Assembly (NCBI GenBank): GCA_002494015.1 | Contig: DLAR01000047.1 | Coordinates: 32,269-39,077, forward strand | Source of the DNA: Porphyromonadaceae bacterium UBA7042 | Lineage (GTDB): Bacteria > Bacteroidota > Bacteroidia > Bacteroidales > Muribaculaceae | Direction: 5' to 3' | Length of the DNA stretch: 6,809 bases | Position numbers and translations under genes: made by a program | Shown: positions 1 through 6,698 of the stretch, in pieces | How the letters are laid out: each line of letters opens with the position of its first letter | Position numbering within the stretch: the stretch's first letter is position 1 | Notes under the pieces: generated by a model | The model's database searches: none | What the model saw: the letters and a program-made list of their open reading frames with translations, nothing else | What the model was told of the DNA's origin: nothing

Positions 1-25
1 CCGTTTTTTCACACCTTCATCAAGG
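1..25 (-). other. Edge stretch downstream of ftsH; possible start of the next operon gene
   Basis: Read on the minus strand, the first in-window ATG after the ftsH stop (complement of 18-20) hits a stop after three codons, so it is not a gene start. A GTG at the complement of 10-12 opens a frame reading M-K-K-R up to the window edge, 13 bp after the ftsH stop. In many Bacteroidetes ftsH is followed by cdsA (phosphatidate cytidylyltransferase), so this could be its first codons, but four codons cannot identify a gene. No terminator hairpin is visible, which fits the operon continuing to the left. Confidence 0.2.
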
Positions 26-2152
26 TTATTCTTTATCCTTCGGTTTGTAAGGGGGTGGGGTCGGGACGTTTTTTGCGTCACCGGGAATGAGAGTCTGTGA
101 GGGGTCGAAATCAGGAGCCTTATCGGCGGGAGATTCTGACTTAACTTCCTCGGCAGTGGTATCTTCCACCCCGTTGTTTTGCTCATTCTGCTCGGCAAGA
201 CGCTTGGCGTCACGCTCGGCCTGCAGGCGCATGATTTCCTCGGTGCGGGAACGCCAACGACGTTTCCCAAATATCTGCACGAGGTCTTCGGCATACATCA
301 CCTCGCGTGTCAGAAGCGTCTCGGCAAGCTTGGCATGTCCGGCGGCCTGCTCAGTCAAAATCTTTTTGGCTCGGTCATACTGCTCGGCGATTATGCGCGA
401 AACCTCCTTGTCAATCTCTTTGGCACGTTCCTCTCCGTAGGGTTTGGAGAATCCGTACTCGCGGCCTGTAGAATCATAATAACAGATGTTGGGCAACACG
501 TCGCTCATGCCGTAGTAAACCACAATCGCGTAAGCCATTTTCGTCACTTTCTCAAGGTCGTTCAACGCACCTGTCGAGACTGTACCCATCACAAGTTCTT
601 CGGCGGCGCGACCTCCGAGAGTCATACATATCTGGTCAAGCAATGCCTGCACAGGGGTAATCTGACGTTCTTCAGGCATATACCAAGCGGCGCCGAGGGC
701 CATTCCGCGGGGAACAATCGACACTTTCACCATCTCGCTTGAATATTCGAGGAACCATGACACGGTTGCATGACCGGCTTCATGGATGGCGATGGCACGT
801 TTTTCGTCATCGGAAATAATCTTGGAACTGTGTTCAAGGCCACAGATGATGCGGTCAATCGCAGCCATGAAACTATCGCGGTCAACAGTCTTTTTATTGT
901 TGCGGGCAGCGATAAGAGCGGCCTCGTTGCACACGTTGGCAATGTCGGCACCCGAGAATCCGGCAGTCTGCCGGGCCATCAGGTCAACATCGACAGTATC
1001 GTCGGTCTTGATATTGCGAAGATGAACGTTGAACACCTCGATGCGGTCTTTCAGCTCGGGAAGGTCGACCTGAATCTGACGGTCAAAACGCCCGGCACGG
1101 AGGAGTGCCTTGTCAAGAATGTCGACACGGTTGGTTGCGGCAAGGATAATCACGCCACTGTTGGTTCCGAAACCGTCCATTTCGGTAAGCAGCTGATTAA
1201 GGGTGTTTTCACGCTCGTCGTTGGCACCCATGTTGGGATTCTTACCGCGCGCACGTCCCACAGCATCAATCTCGTCTATAAACACGATACAGGGAGCCTT
1301 CTCCTTGGCCTGACGGAAAAGATCGCGCACACGCGAGGCTCCGACACCGACAAACATCTCCACAAAATCGGACCCTGACATAGAGAAGAACGGGACATTG
1401 GCCTCGCCGGCAACAGCCTTGGCAAGGAGTGTCTTACCGGTTCCGGGAGGGCCTACAAGAAGTGCGCCTTTCGGGATTTTGCCACCAAGATCGGTATATC
1501 GCTGCGGATTACGCAGAAATTCCACAATTTCCTTTATCTCGGTTTTGGCTTCGGAAAGGCCGGCGACATCCTTGAAAGTCACATTGGTACCTTCATCTTT
1601 GTCAAACATTTTTGCCTTGGACTTGCCGACATTGAAGACGCTGCCGGCACCACCGCCGTCACGTCCCGACATGCGCCTCATCATGAAAATCCACACAGCG
1701 ACAAAGAGAATGATGGGGCCAAACGACCACAACAAAGCGGTGTAGTCGCTGCTTTTTTCATATTTTACCTCGCCGGTAAATTTTCCTTCGCTACGCCACA
1801 CCTCAATCTGATCCTGAATCTTGTCGGCCGACGGAATATCGGTCACAATCTTTGCCGTGGTTCCTTTTCCGGCCTGATACTGAGATTCATGGAACACTTT
1901 CGAGGCCAACGAATCGCTCAAGAATGCCTCGGCACTGTTGGTATTGGTGAAGACGGTGATTTTCTTCACACCGCCCGAACCGACATATTCTTCAAATTTA
2001 GTGTAGCTGACCTCCTTGGTCAACGAGTTATTATCGAGATACAGCATCCCAAGCAGAAAAACGACTACGATGGCATACATCCAGTACAGATTGAACTTGA
2101 TGCCGCCTTTTTTGCCGGGTTTCGGGGAGTGCGGAGGAAGTGGAGAACTCAT
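26..2152 (-). CDS. ftsH: ATP-dependent zinc metalloprotease FtsH
   Basis: FtsH is a hexameric inner-membrane AAA+ protease that extracts and degrades misassembled membrane proteins and some cytosolic regulators. The 708-residue product has a short cytoplasmic N-terminus, a first membrane helix at about 23-40, a periplasmic domain at about 43-138 and a second helix at about 139-158. The AAA module has Walker A GPPGTGKT at 234-241, the pore motif FVG at 267-269, Walker B with D293/E294, and arginine fingers R352 and R355. The protease domain has the zinc motif HEAGH at 457-461, with D532 the likely third ligand. The second-region-of-homology motif reads RAGRFDR where many bacteria have RPGRFDR. 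It is longer than E. coli FtsH (644 residues), mainly because of a charged, proline-rich tail after about 650 that looks disordered. The ATG has no Shine-Dalgarno sequence but sits 34 bp after rsfS, so co-transcription is likely. Confidence 0.98.
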   Translation of the reverse strand: MSSPLPPHSPKPGKKGGIKFNLYWMYAIVVVFLLGMLYLDNNSLTKEVSYTKFEEYVGSGGVKKITVFTNTNSAEAFLSDSLASKVFHESQYQAGKGTTAKIVTDIPSADKIQDQIEVWRSEGKFTGEVKYEKSSDYTALLWSFGPIILFVAVWIFMMRRMSGRDGGGAGSVFNVGKSKAKMFDKDEGTNVTFKDVAGLSEAKTEIKEIVEFLRNPQRYTDLGGKIPKGALLVGPPGTGKTLLAKAVAGEANVPFFSMSGSDFVEMFVGVGASRVRDLFRQAKEKAPCIVFIDEIDAVGRARGKNPNMGANDERENTLNQLLTEMDGFGTNSGVIILAATNRVDILDKALLRAGRFDRQIQVDLPELKDRIEVFNVHLRNIKTDDTVDVDLMARQTAGFSGADIANVCNEAALIAARNNKKTVDRDSFMAAIDRIICGLEHSSKIISDDEKRAIAIHEAGHATVSWFLEYSSEMVKVSIVPRGMALGAAWYMPEERQITPVQALLDQICMTLGGRAAEELVMGTVSTGALNDLEKVTKMAYAIVVYYGMSDVLPNICYYDSTGREYGFSKPYGEERAKEIDKEVSRIIAEQYDRAKKILTEQAAGHAKLAETLLTREVMYAEDLVQIFGKRRWRSRTEEIMRLQAERDAKRLAEQNEQNNGVEDTTAEEVKSESPADKAPDFDPSQTLIPGDAKNVPTPPPYKPKDKE

Positions 2153-2186
2153 TTTAAGAGATGCTTAAATTTAGTTTAGTGTTATG

Positions 2187-2555
2187 TTAGTATTGATCAG
2201 GTATTTCTTCAATCACGGCATCGCTCCACAATTCTTCAAGATTGTAACGGGAGCGCTCCTCGGGAAGAAATACATGTACAATCGTGTCGCCATAGTCGAT
2301 TACAATCCATTGCGAATTGGCGTAACCATCGTAGCTATACGGCTTGATTCGTCCATTTTCGAGAAGATATTCGCGAACAGAGTCAGCGATAGAGGTCACA
2401 TGCATTGTCGATGTACCCTCGCAGATGACAAAACGATGAGCTGCGGCAGTTTCAAGCTCGCTCATATCGACTATAGTAATTCGACGGGCCTTGCGTTCCT
2501 GCAATCCTTCGATTATCATGGAGAGAGTATCAGTCAGATTGTTGGTTTCAGTCAT
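2187..2555 (-). CDS. rsfS: Ribosome silencing factor RsfS (DUF143/Iojap family)
   Basis: RsfS-family proteins bind ribosomal protein uL14 on the large subunit and block joining with the small subunit, which lowers translation in stationary phase or starvation. The chosen 122-residue product shows the family pattern: D30-M-S followed by RFVICEGTS at 41-49, SIADSVREYL at 55-64, the WIVIDYGD block at 83-90, VHVF at 93-96 and YNLEELWSD at 104-112. The length matches the family (about 105-125). The frame stays open to an ATG at 2630, which would give 147 residues, but the extra 25 residues look unlike the family and a second promoter-like box falls inside them, so the ATG at 2555 is preferred. No clear Shine-Dalgarno sequence precedes it. 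Histidine 40 stands where E. coli RsfS has aspartate. The gene probably shares a transcript with ftsH. Confidence 0.95.
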   Translation of the reverse strand: MTETNNLTDTLSMIIEGLQERKARRITIVDMSELETAAAHRFVICEGTSTMHVTSIADSVREYLLENGRIKPYSYDGYANSQWIVIDYGDTIVHVFLPEERSRYNLEELWSDAVIEEIPDQY

Positions 2556-2577
2556 GTATAGTGTTGAAACGGTTTTA

Positions 2578-2585
2578 CAAATATA
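2578..2585 (-). promoter_or_regulatory. Secondary -7-like element before rsfS
   Basis: The minus strand reads TATATTTG, matching TAnnTTTG, 22 bp upstream of the rsfS ATG, with an implied leader of about 15-20 nt. It is embedded in an alternating A/T stretch where such matches arise easily, and no TTTG lies at -33 spacing (the nearest is about 31 bp away). It is weaker than the box at 2640-2647. Confidence 0.25.
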
Positions 2586-2610
2586 TATATTTAAATGTGA
2601 ATGAATCTCG

Positions 2611-2628
2611 GAGTGACAAAAAGCACTC
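2611..2628 (-). repeat. Short inverted repeat in the presumed rsfS leader
   Basis: GAGTG (2611-2615) and CACTC (2624-2628) are perfect 5-bp arms around an 8-nt spacer. An alternative register, AGTGA/TCACT on the minus strand, also pairs 5 bp. It is not followed by a T run on the minus strand, so it is a poor terminator. It resembles the GAGTG/CACTC core of a CIRCE operator only superficially, since arm length and spacing do not fit. Confidence 0.3.
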
Positions 2629-2639
2629 ACTTGTGGCTA

Positions 2640-2647
2640 CAAAGTTA
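2640..2647 (-). promoter_or_regulatory. Probable promoter -7 element for rsfS-ftsH
   Basis: The minus strand reads TAACTTTG followed by TAGCC, a perfect match to the Bacteroidetes primary sigma -7 consensus TAnnTTTG. The same octamer lies just upstream of the permease gene. Transcription would begin a few bases downstream, near 2633-2637, giving a leader of about 80 nt before the rsfS ATG. No TTTG-type -33 element is found at 19-21 bp spacing, so this rests on the -7 match alone. Confidence 0.5.
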
Positions 2648-2719
2648 CAGAATAATCCTGAATATGCAGCCTCTTTTACGTTCATTTGCTTTTAAAACAA
2701 TTTTTTTGCTTTTTTAGTT

Positions 2720-3982
2720 CTACTCATACCTCATAGAGCTTGCCGGCGACAGCGTGGCAATGATGCGTGATGGCAGAATCAGCACAAGGGCTGCAATGAC
2801 CACTACCGCGACATTGAGACCGGCCACCCACCACCAGTTGATTTCAACCGGGACATAGTCAAGGTAATAAGCCTCGGGGTCAAGCGGCAGCAGATGCCAT
2901 GCGCGCTGAATGAAAACGACACCGAGACCTACGATATTGCCTATGATGAGTCCACGGGCGACAAGCCTCTCGGCCACAATAATAAATGTGCGTTCAATCA
3001 TGCGGTTACCTGCTCCGATAGCCTTGAGTATCCCGATCATCCCCACCCGTTCAAGAATGATGATAAAGAGGCTGGAAACGAGCGTGAACCCCGAGACAAG
3101 GGCCATCAATATGAGGATTACAACAACATTGGTATCGAGCAGGGCGAGCCAGTTGAAATAGAGCGCGGCTGTGTCATGTACATTTTCAACAGTGTATAAC
3201 GTGTCAATAGAACCTGAATACAATCCCTGCAACAGGGCATCGGCAAGTTCACGACCCACCCGGTCAATCGCATCGTCATCAGGCAGTCCCGATATTTCAA
3301 TAGCCGACCCGCAGTCTGCATCTTCCCCGTTCAGTCTTTGGAGCATTTCGAGCGATCCAAATGCATAAAGCGCGTCATATTCACCGAAATGGGTGTCATA
3401 TATCCCGGCAACGGTCAGACGACGCGCCCGGGGAACATCCCCGTTAAAAAAATAGGCATTTACGCGGTCGCCGGAGGCAAGCCCGAGCCGGGAAGCCGCA
3501 GTGGCTGAAATCACGACATGGTACATCGTTGAGTCAACGGCATAATCGGGCATTACACCTGCCACGATATTTGACCTCATAAACGGCGAATCATCGTCGG
3601 AGGCAAGGCCCTTGACAACGATTCCGGCAAACGCACTATCGGTTTTAAGTATGCCGGGGCGGCGCGAAACGAGTGACAATTTGGCACCTTCAGGAAGTGC
3701 CGACTGAATGAGCGACCTAAGCTGCGGAGTCAGTTTCACGACTGTACCGTCAACAGAATCGTTACCATAAGTTTTCTGAGCCACGACGGTCAGCTGCGCG
3801 TCAAACCCCATGACTTTTTCGCGAATCTGACATTTGAATCCCAATACGACCGACACTGACACGAGCATAACCACCAAGGCCAGCGCGATACCGGCCACGG
3901 CAATGACCACGCCTGTAGAGGACCCGCGTCCCGAGGCCGTTGTCAGCTGCATCCTGCGTGCGATGAAAAATTCGATGCTCAT
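2720..3982 (-). CDS. FtsX-like ABC transporter permease, LolC/LolE-type
   Basis: This is a membrane subunit of a type VII ABC system. In LolCDE, such subunits use ATP hydrolysis by a partner ATPase to release lipoproteins from the inner membrane. The 420-residue product has the typical four-helix layout: a first helix at about 24-48, a large periplasmic domain at about 50-280, then helices at about 283-310, 333-360 and 384-405. The conserved ERVGMIGILKAIGA segment (311-324) after the second helix is the FtsX-family coupling region, and the C-terminal PASSMRYE resembles the LolC/LolE ending. The ATG at 3982 is chosen because the frame's longer alternative begins at a TTG (3994) that lies inside a promoter element and adds only four residues. 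No ATPase partner lies in the window, so the Lol role is inferred from family resemblance. It is divergent from clpB and 164 bp upstream of rsfS. Confidence 0.9.
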   Translation of the reverse strand: MSIEFFIARRMQLTTASGRGSSTGVVIAVAGIALALVVMLVSVSVVLGFKCQIREKVMGFDAQLTVVAQKTYGNDSVDGTVVKLTPQLRSLIQSALPEGAKLSLVSRRPGILKTDSAFAGIVVKGLASDDDSPFMRSNIVAGVMPDYAVDSTMYHVVISATAASRLGLASGDRVNAYFFNGDVPRARRLTVAGIYDTHFGEYDALYAFGSLEMLQRLNGEDADCGSAIEISGLPDDDAIDRVGRELADALLQGLYSGSIDTLYTVENVHDTAALYFNWLALLDTNVVVILILMALVSGFTLVSSLFIIILERVGMIGILKAIGAGNRMIERTFIIVAERLVARGLIIGNIVGLGVVFIQRAWHLLPLDPEAYYLDYVPVEINWWWVAGLNVAVVVIAALVLILPSRIIATLSPASSMRYE

Positions 3983-3991
3983 TTCGGGAGG

Positions 3992-3999
3992 CAAAGTTA
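3992..3999 (-). promoter_or_regulatory. Probable -7 element of the permease promoter
   Basis: The minus strand reads TAACTTTG, a perfect TAnnTTTG match ending 9 bp before the permease ATG. Transcription would start only about 4-8 nt before the start codon, so the mRNA would be nearly leaderless. A TTTG at -33 spacing is not visible. It sits back to back with the clpB -7 element, 5 bp apart. Confidence 0.45.
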
Positions 4000-4004
4000 A
4001 CGAT

Positions 4005-4012
4005 TATATTTG
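4005..4012 (+). promoter_or_regulatory. Probable -7 element of the clpB promoter
   Basis: The plus strand reads TATATTTG, a perfect match to the Bacteroidetes -7 consensus TAnnTTTG. TTTC at 3982-3985, one base from the -33 consensus TTTG, lies 19 bp upstream, which is the expected spacing. Transcription would start near 4015-4019, leaving a clpB leader of about 90 nt. The -33 position overlaps the permease start codon, so the two promoters share DNA. Confidence 0.5.
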
Positions 4013-4038
4013 ATTTGGCATGGGATTTGCATTCAACA

Positions 4039-4090
4039 TTATCACAAGATTGTTTGTTAAATTTTAAACTGGTTTTTCAAAACGTGATAA
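4039..4090 (+). repeat. 7-bp inverted repeat in the presumed clpB leader
   Basis: TTATCAC (4039-4045) and GTGATAA (4084-4090) are perfect complementary arms separated by 38 nt and ending 19 nt before the clpB ATG. Inside lie a near-palindrome, GTTAAATTTTAAAC (4056-4069), and a perfect small one, GTTTTTCAAAAC (4072-4083). The pair could form a long-range stem in the mRNA leader or two half-sites for a repressor. A 7-bp match in a region this size could also arise by chance. Confidence 0.35.
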
Positions 4091-4109
4091 CTATTTATAT
4101 CCATTCAAT

Positions 4110-6698
4110 ATGAACTTCAACAACTTTACGATTAAATCCCAAGAAGCGATTCAGAAAGCCGTGGAGATAACCAAGGCCGAGGGCAACCAAGCCATCGAGC
4201 CAGTCCATCTGCTGAAAGGAGTCATGAGCGAGGGCGAGTCGTTGATAAACTTCATCTTTTCCAAAGTTGGAGCCAATATACAGGGACTTGCCCGGCAGGT
4301 TGACGCCCAGATTGCATCGCTCCCGAAGGTGAGCGGAGGCGAACCTTATCTGAGCCGCAGTTCCAACGATGTCCTGCAAAAGGCTCTTGACATCGCCAAG
4401 AAGCAGGGTGACGAATATGTCACTCTCGAAGCGTTGCTCATGGCCATTTTCGCAATCAACACTCCCGCATCTACCATCCTTAAAGATGCCGGACTGAGCG
4501 AAAAAGAACTTCAAGGCGCGGTCAACGAGCTGCGCAAAGGCAAAAAAGCAACTGACCAAAGTGCCGAGGACACCTACAACGCACTGTCAAAATATGCCAT
4601 CAATCTTAATGAACGTGCACGCGAAGGGAAGCTTGACCCGGTTATCGGCCGTGATGACGAAATCCGACGCGTGCTTCAGATTCTGAGCCGACGCACCAAA
4701 AATAACCCCATGCTTATCGGTGAACCGGGTACAGGCAAGACTGCGATTGCCGAGGGTCTTGCACAACGTATCGTGAGAGGAGATGTCCCTGAAAACCTGC
4801 GCACAAAGCAGATTTACTCGCTCGACATGGGCGCACTCGTCGCCGGAGCCAAGTACAAAGGTGAATTTGAGGAACGACTGAAGGCCATTGTAAACGAAGT
4901 GACCGGTGCCGACGGGGAAATAATCCTTTTTATCGACGAAATCCACACTCTCGTGGGTGCAGGTAAAGGCGAAGGCGCGATGGATGCCGCCAACATCCTG
5001 AAACCGGCGCTTGCCCGAGGCGAACTTCGCAGTATCGGTGCCACTACCCTTGACGAGTATCAGAAATATTTTGAAAAAGACAAAGCCCTTGAACGCCGTT
5101 TCCAAAAGGTGATGATCAACGAACCTGACGAGGCAAGCGCCATCGCCATCCTCCGAGGGTTGAAAGAACGCTACGAAAACCACCACAAGGTGCGCATCCG
5201 CGACGAGGCGATTATTGCCGCCGTAACCCTCTCTGAACGTTACATCACTGACCGTTTCCTTCCCGACAAGGCTATTGACCTTGTCGACGAGGCGGCATCA
5301 AAGCTAAGGCTTGAAATCGACTCGGTACCGCAGGCACTTGACGAGATTTCACGCAAGATTGCACAAAAGGAAATCGAGCGCGAGGCCATAAAGCGCGAGG
5401 GCGACAAGGAAAAAGTCAAGGATATCGAGCGTGAACTTGCCCAACTGCGCGAAGACGAGAAGGAGTATTCGGCCAAATGGCGGGCAGAAAAAGAACTGAT
5501 TAACAAGATTCAACAAAACAAAATCGACATCGAGCAGCTTAACTTTGATGCCGAGCGTGCCGAGCGTGAGGGAGATTATGCCAAGGTAGCCGAAATCCGC
5601 TATTCGCGCATTCAGGAAAAGGAAAAAGAAAACGCGACGATTCAGGAACAGCTGCGCATGATGCAGGGCGAGAAGGCCCTCATAAAGGAGGAAGTCGACT
5701 CGGAGGACATAGCCGACGTCGTGTCGCGCTGGACCGGCATTCCGGTAAACAAGATGGTACAGACCGAGAAAGACAAGCTGCTCCACCTCGAAGCCGAGCT
5801 CCACAAGCGTGTCGTCGGGCAGAACGAGGCCATCGCCGCCATCGCCGACGCCGTGCGCCGCAGCCGCGCCGGACTTAACGACCCGCGCCGCCCGATAGGG
5901 TCGTTCATCTTCCTCGGCACGACAGGCGTAGGCAAGACCGAGCTTGCCAAGGCTCTGGCAGAATATCTCTTTGACGACGAGAATATGATGACCCGCATCG
6001 ACATGAGCGAGTATCAGGAGAAACACGCCGTGTCCCGACTCGTCGGCGCGCCTCCCGGATACGTCGGATATGACGAAGGGGGCCAGTTGACCGAGGCCGT
6101 GCGCCGCAAACCTTACTCGGTCGTCCTTTTCGACGAAATCGAGAAAGCGCATCCCGACGTGTTCAACATCCTGCTACAAGTCCTTGATGACGGACGCCTG
6201 ACCGACAACAAGGGGCGCATGGTCAACTTCAAGAACACTATTATAATCATGACCTCCAACATGGGTTCAAGCGTCATCCGTGACAATTTTGCCAAGATGA
6301 CACCTGAAAACCGTGACGAAACCATCGAGAAAACCAAAAGCGAGGTTCTGGAGATGCTCAAACAGACGATCCGCCCCGAATTTCTCAACCGAATCGACGA
6401 AATTATCATGTTCACCCCTCTCGACGAGAAAGAAATAGAGGAAATTGTCGGATTGCAGATTACATCGGTCAAAAATATGCTTGCACGCAACGGTGTAACG
6501 CTCGAAGTCACCCCGGCGGCGATGAAGTTCCTCGCCGAGGAGGGTTACGATCCCGAATTTGGCGCACGTCCCGTCAAACGAGTGATCCACCGGCTTGTGC
6601 TAAACCAGTTGTCAAAAGATATTCTTGCCCAGAAAGTCGACCGAGACCATCCTATAGTCATCGATGTCAAGGACGACAACATTATATTCAAGAATTAA
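4110..6698 (+). CDS. clpB: ATP-dependent chaperone/disaggregase ClpB
   Basis: ClpB is a hexameric cytosolic AAA+ machine that, with DnaK, pulls polypeptides out of aggregates after heat or other stress. The 862-residue product is full length (E. coli 857). It has a Clp N-domain at about 1-145; a first ATPase domain with Walker A GEPGTGKT (204-211), pore tyrosine Y249, Walker B D276/E277 and arginine fingers R329/R330; a coiled-coil middle domain at about 410-530, the family's DnaK contact; and a second ATPase domain with Walker A GTTGVGKT (603-610), pore tyrosine Y651, Walker B D675/E676 and sensor-2 GAR (818-820). The second Walker A has threonine where many ClpBs have proline. The coiled-coil middle domain and the absence of a ClpP-binding IGF/L loop separate it from ClpA and ClpC. 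Between residues 112 and 187 there is no in-frame ATG, GTG or TTG, so the short ClpB form made in E. coli from an internal start is not expected. The start has no Shine-Dalgarno sequence but gives the normal N-terminus. Confidence 0.98.
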   Translation: MNFNNFTIKSQEAIQKAVEITKAEGNQAIEPVHLLKGVMSEGESLINFIFSKVGANIQGLARQVDAQIASLPKVSGGEPYLSRSSNDVLQKALDIAKKQGDEYVTLEALLMAIFAINTPASTILKDAGLSEKELQGAVNELRKGKKATDQSAEDTYNALSKYAINLNERAREGKLDPVIGRDDEIRRVLQILSRRTKNNPMLIGEPGTGKTAIAEGLAQRIVRGDVPENLRTKQIYSLDMGALVAGAKYKGEFEERLKAIVNEVTGADGEIILFIDEIHTLVGAGKGEGAMDAANILKPALARGELRSIGATTLDEYQKYFEKDKALERRFQKVMINEPDEASAIAILRGLKERYENHHKVRIRDEAIIAAVTLSERYITDRFLPDKAIDLVDEAASKLRLEIDSVPQALDEISRKIAQKEIEREAIKREGDKEKVKDIERELAQLREDEKEYSAKWRAEKELINKIQQNKIDIEQLNFDAERAEREGDYAKVAEIRYSRIQEKEKENATIQEQLRMMQGEKALIKEEVDSEDIADVVSRWTGIPVNKMVQTEKDKLLHLEAELHKRVVGQNEAIAAIADAVRRSRAGLNDPRRPIGSFIFLGTTGVGKTELAKALAEYLFDDENMMTRIDMSEYQEKHAVSRLVGAPPGYVGYDEGGQLTEAVRRKPYSVVLFDEIEKAHPDVFNILLQVLDDGRLTDNKGRMVNFKNTIIIMTSNMGSSVIRDNFAKMTPENRDETIEKTKSEVLEMLKQTIRPEFLNRIDEIIMFTPLDEKEIEEIVGLQITSVKNMLARNGVTLEVTPAAMKFLAEEGYDPEFGARPVKRVIHRLVLNQLSKDILAQKVDRDHPIVIDVKDDNIIFKN

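Larger units (their letters stand above)
2556..2719. other. Intergenic region between the permease and rsfS
   Basis: This 164-bp AT-rich gap contains no credible gene. On the minus strand it holds, in order of transcription, the 3' flank of the permease (A/T runs, no GC-rich hairpin), a -7-type box at 2640-2647, a small inverted repeat at 2611-2628, a second -7-like box at 2578-2585 next to an (AT)5 run, and the rsfS start. The 9-mer TTTGCTTTT occurs twice on the plus strand (2685-2693 and 2705-2713), which looks like simple A/T-rich sequence. Confidence 0.6.

Noticed and set aside
179..1378. Long plus-strand open frames antisense to ftsH (187 and 202 codons)
   Set aside because: They mirror the ftsH reading frame, whose product has every FtsH motif intact. 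Their translations show no recognisable domain, and codon bias readily leaves the antisense frame open.
2611..2628. CIRCE/HrcA operator
   Set aside because: CIRCE needs 9-bp arms with a 9-bp spacer. Here only the 5-bp GAGTG/CACTC arms match, and rsfS is not a typical HrcA target.
2556..2630. Extended RsfS N-terminus from the ATG at 2630
   Set aside because: The added 25 residues do not look like the family, a -7-like box lies within them, and the shorter form has the normal family length.
2685..2713. Direct repeat TTTGCTTTT in two copies
   Set aside because: The copies are short and low in complexity within an A/T-rich gap, with no associated structure or gene.
3983..3994. TTG start giving a 424-residue permease
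   Set aside because: The TTG overlaps the TAACTTTG -7 element, so a transcript from that promoter would not contain it; an ATG four codons later gives a normal N-terminus for the family.
4440..4700. Internal start in clpB producing a short ClpB lacking the N-domain, as in E. coli
   Set aside because: There is no in-frame ATG, GTG or TTG between residues 112 and 187; the first candidate (GTG at residue 188) is too close to the first Walker A to be useful.
5349..6152. 267-codon minus-strand open frame antisense to clpB
   Set aside because: It lies wholly inside clpB across conserved middle-domain and NBD2 motifs and overlaps the GC-rich patch, which removes stop codons from the antisense frame by composition.
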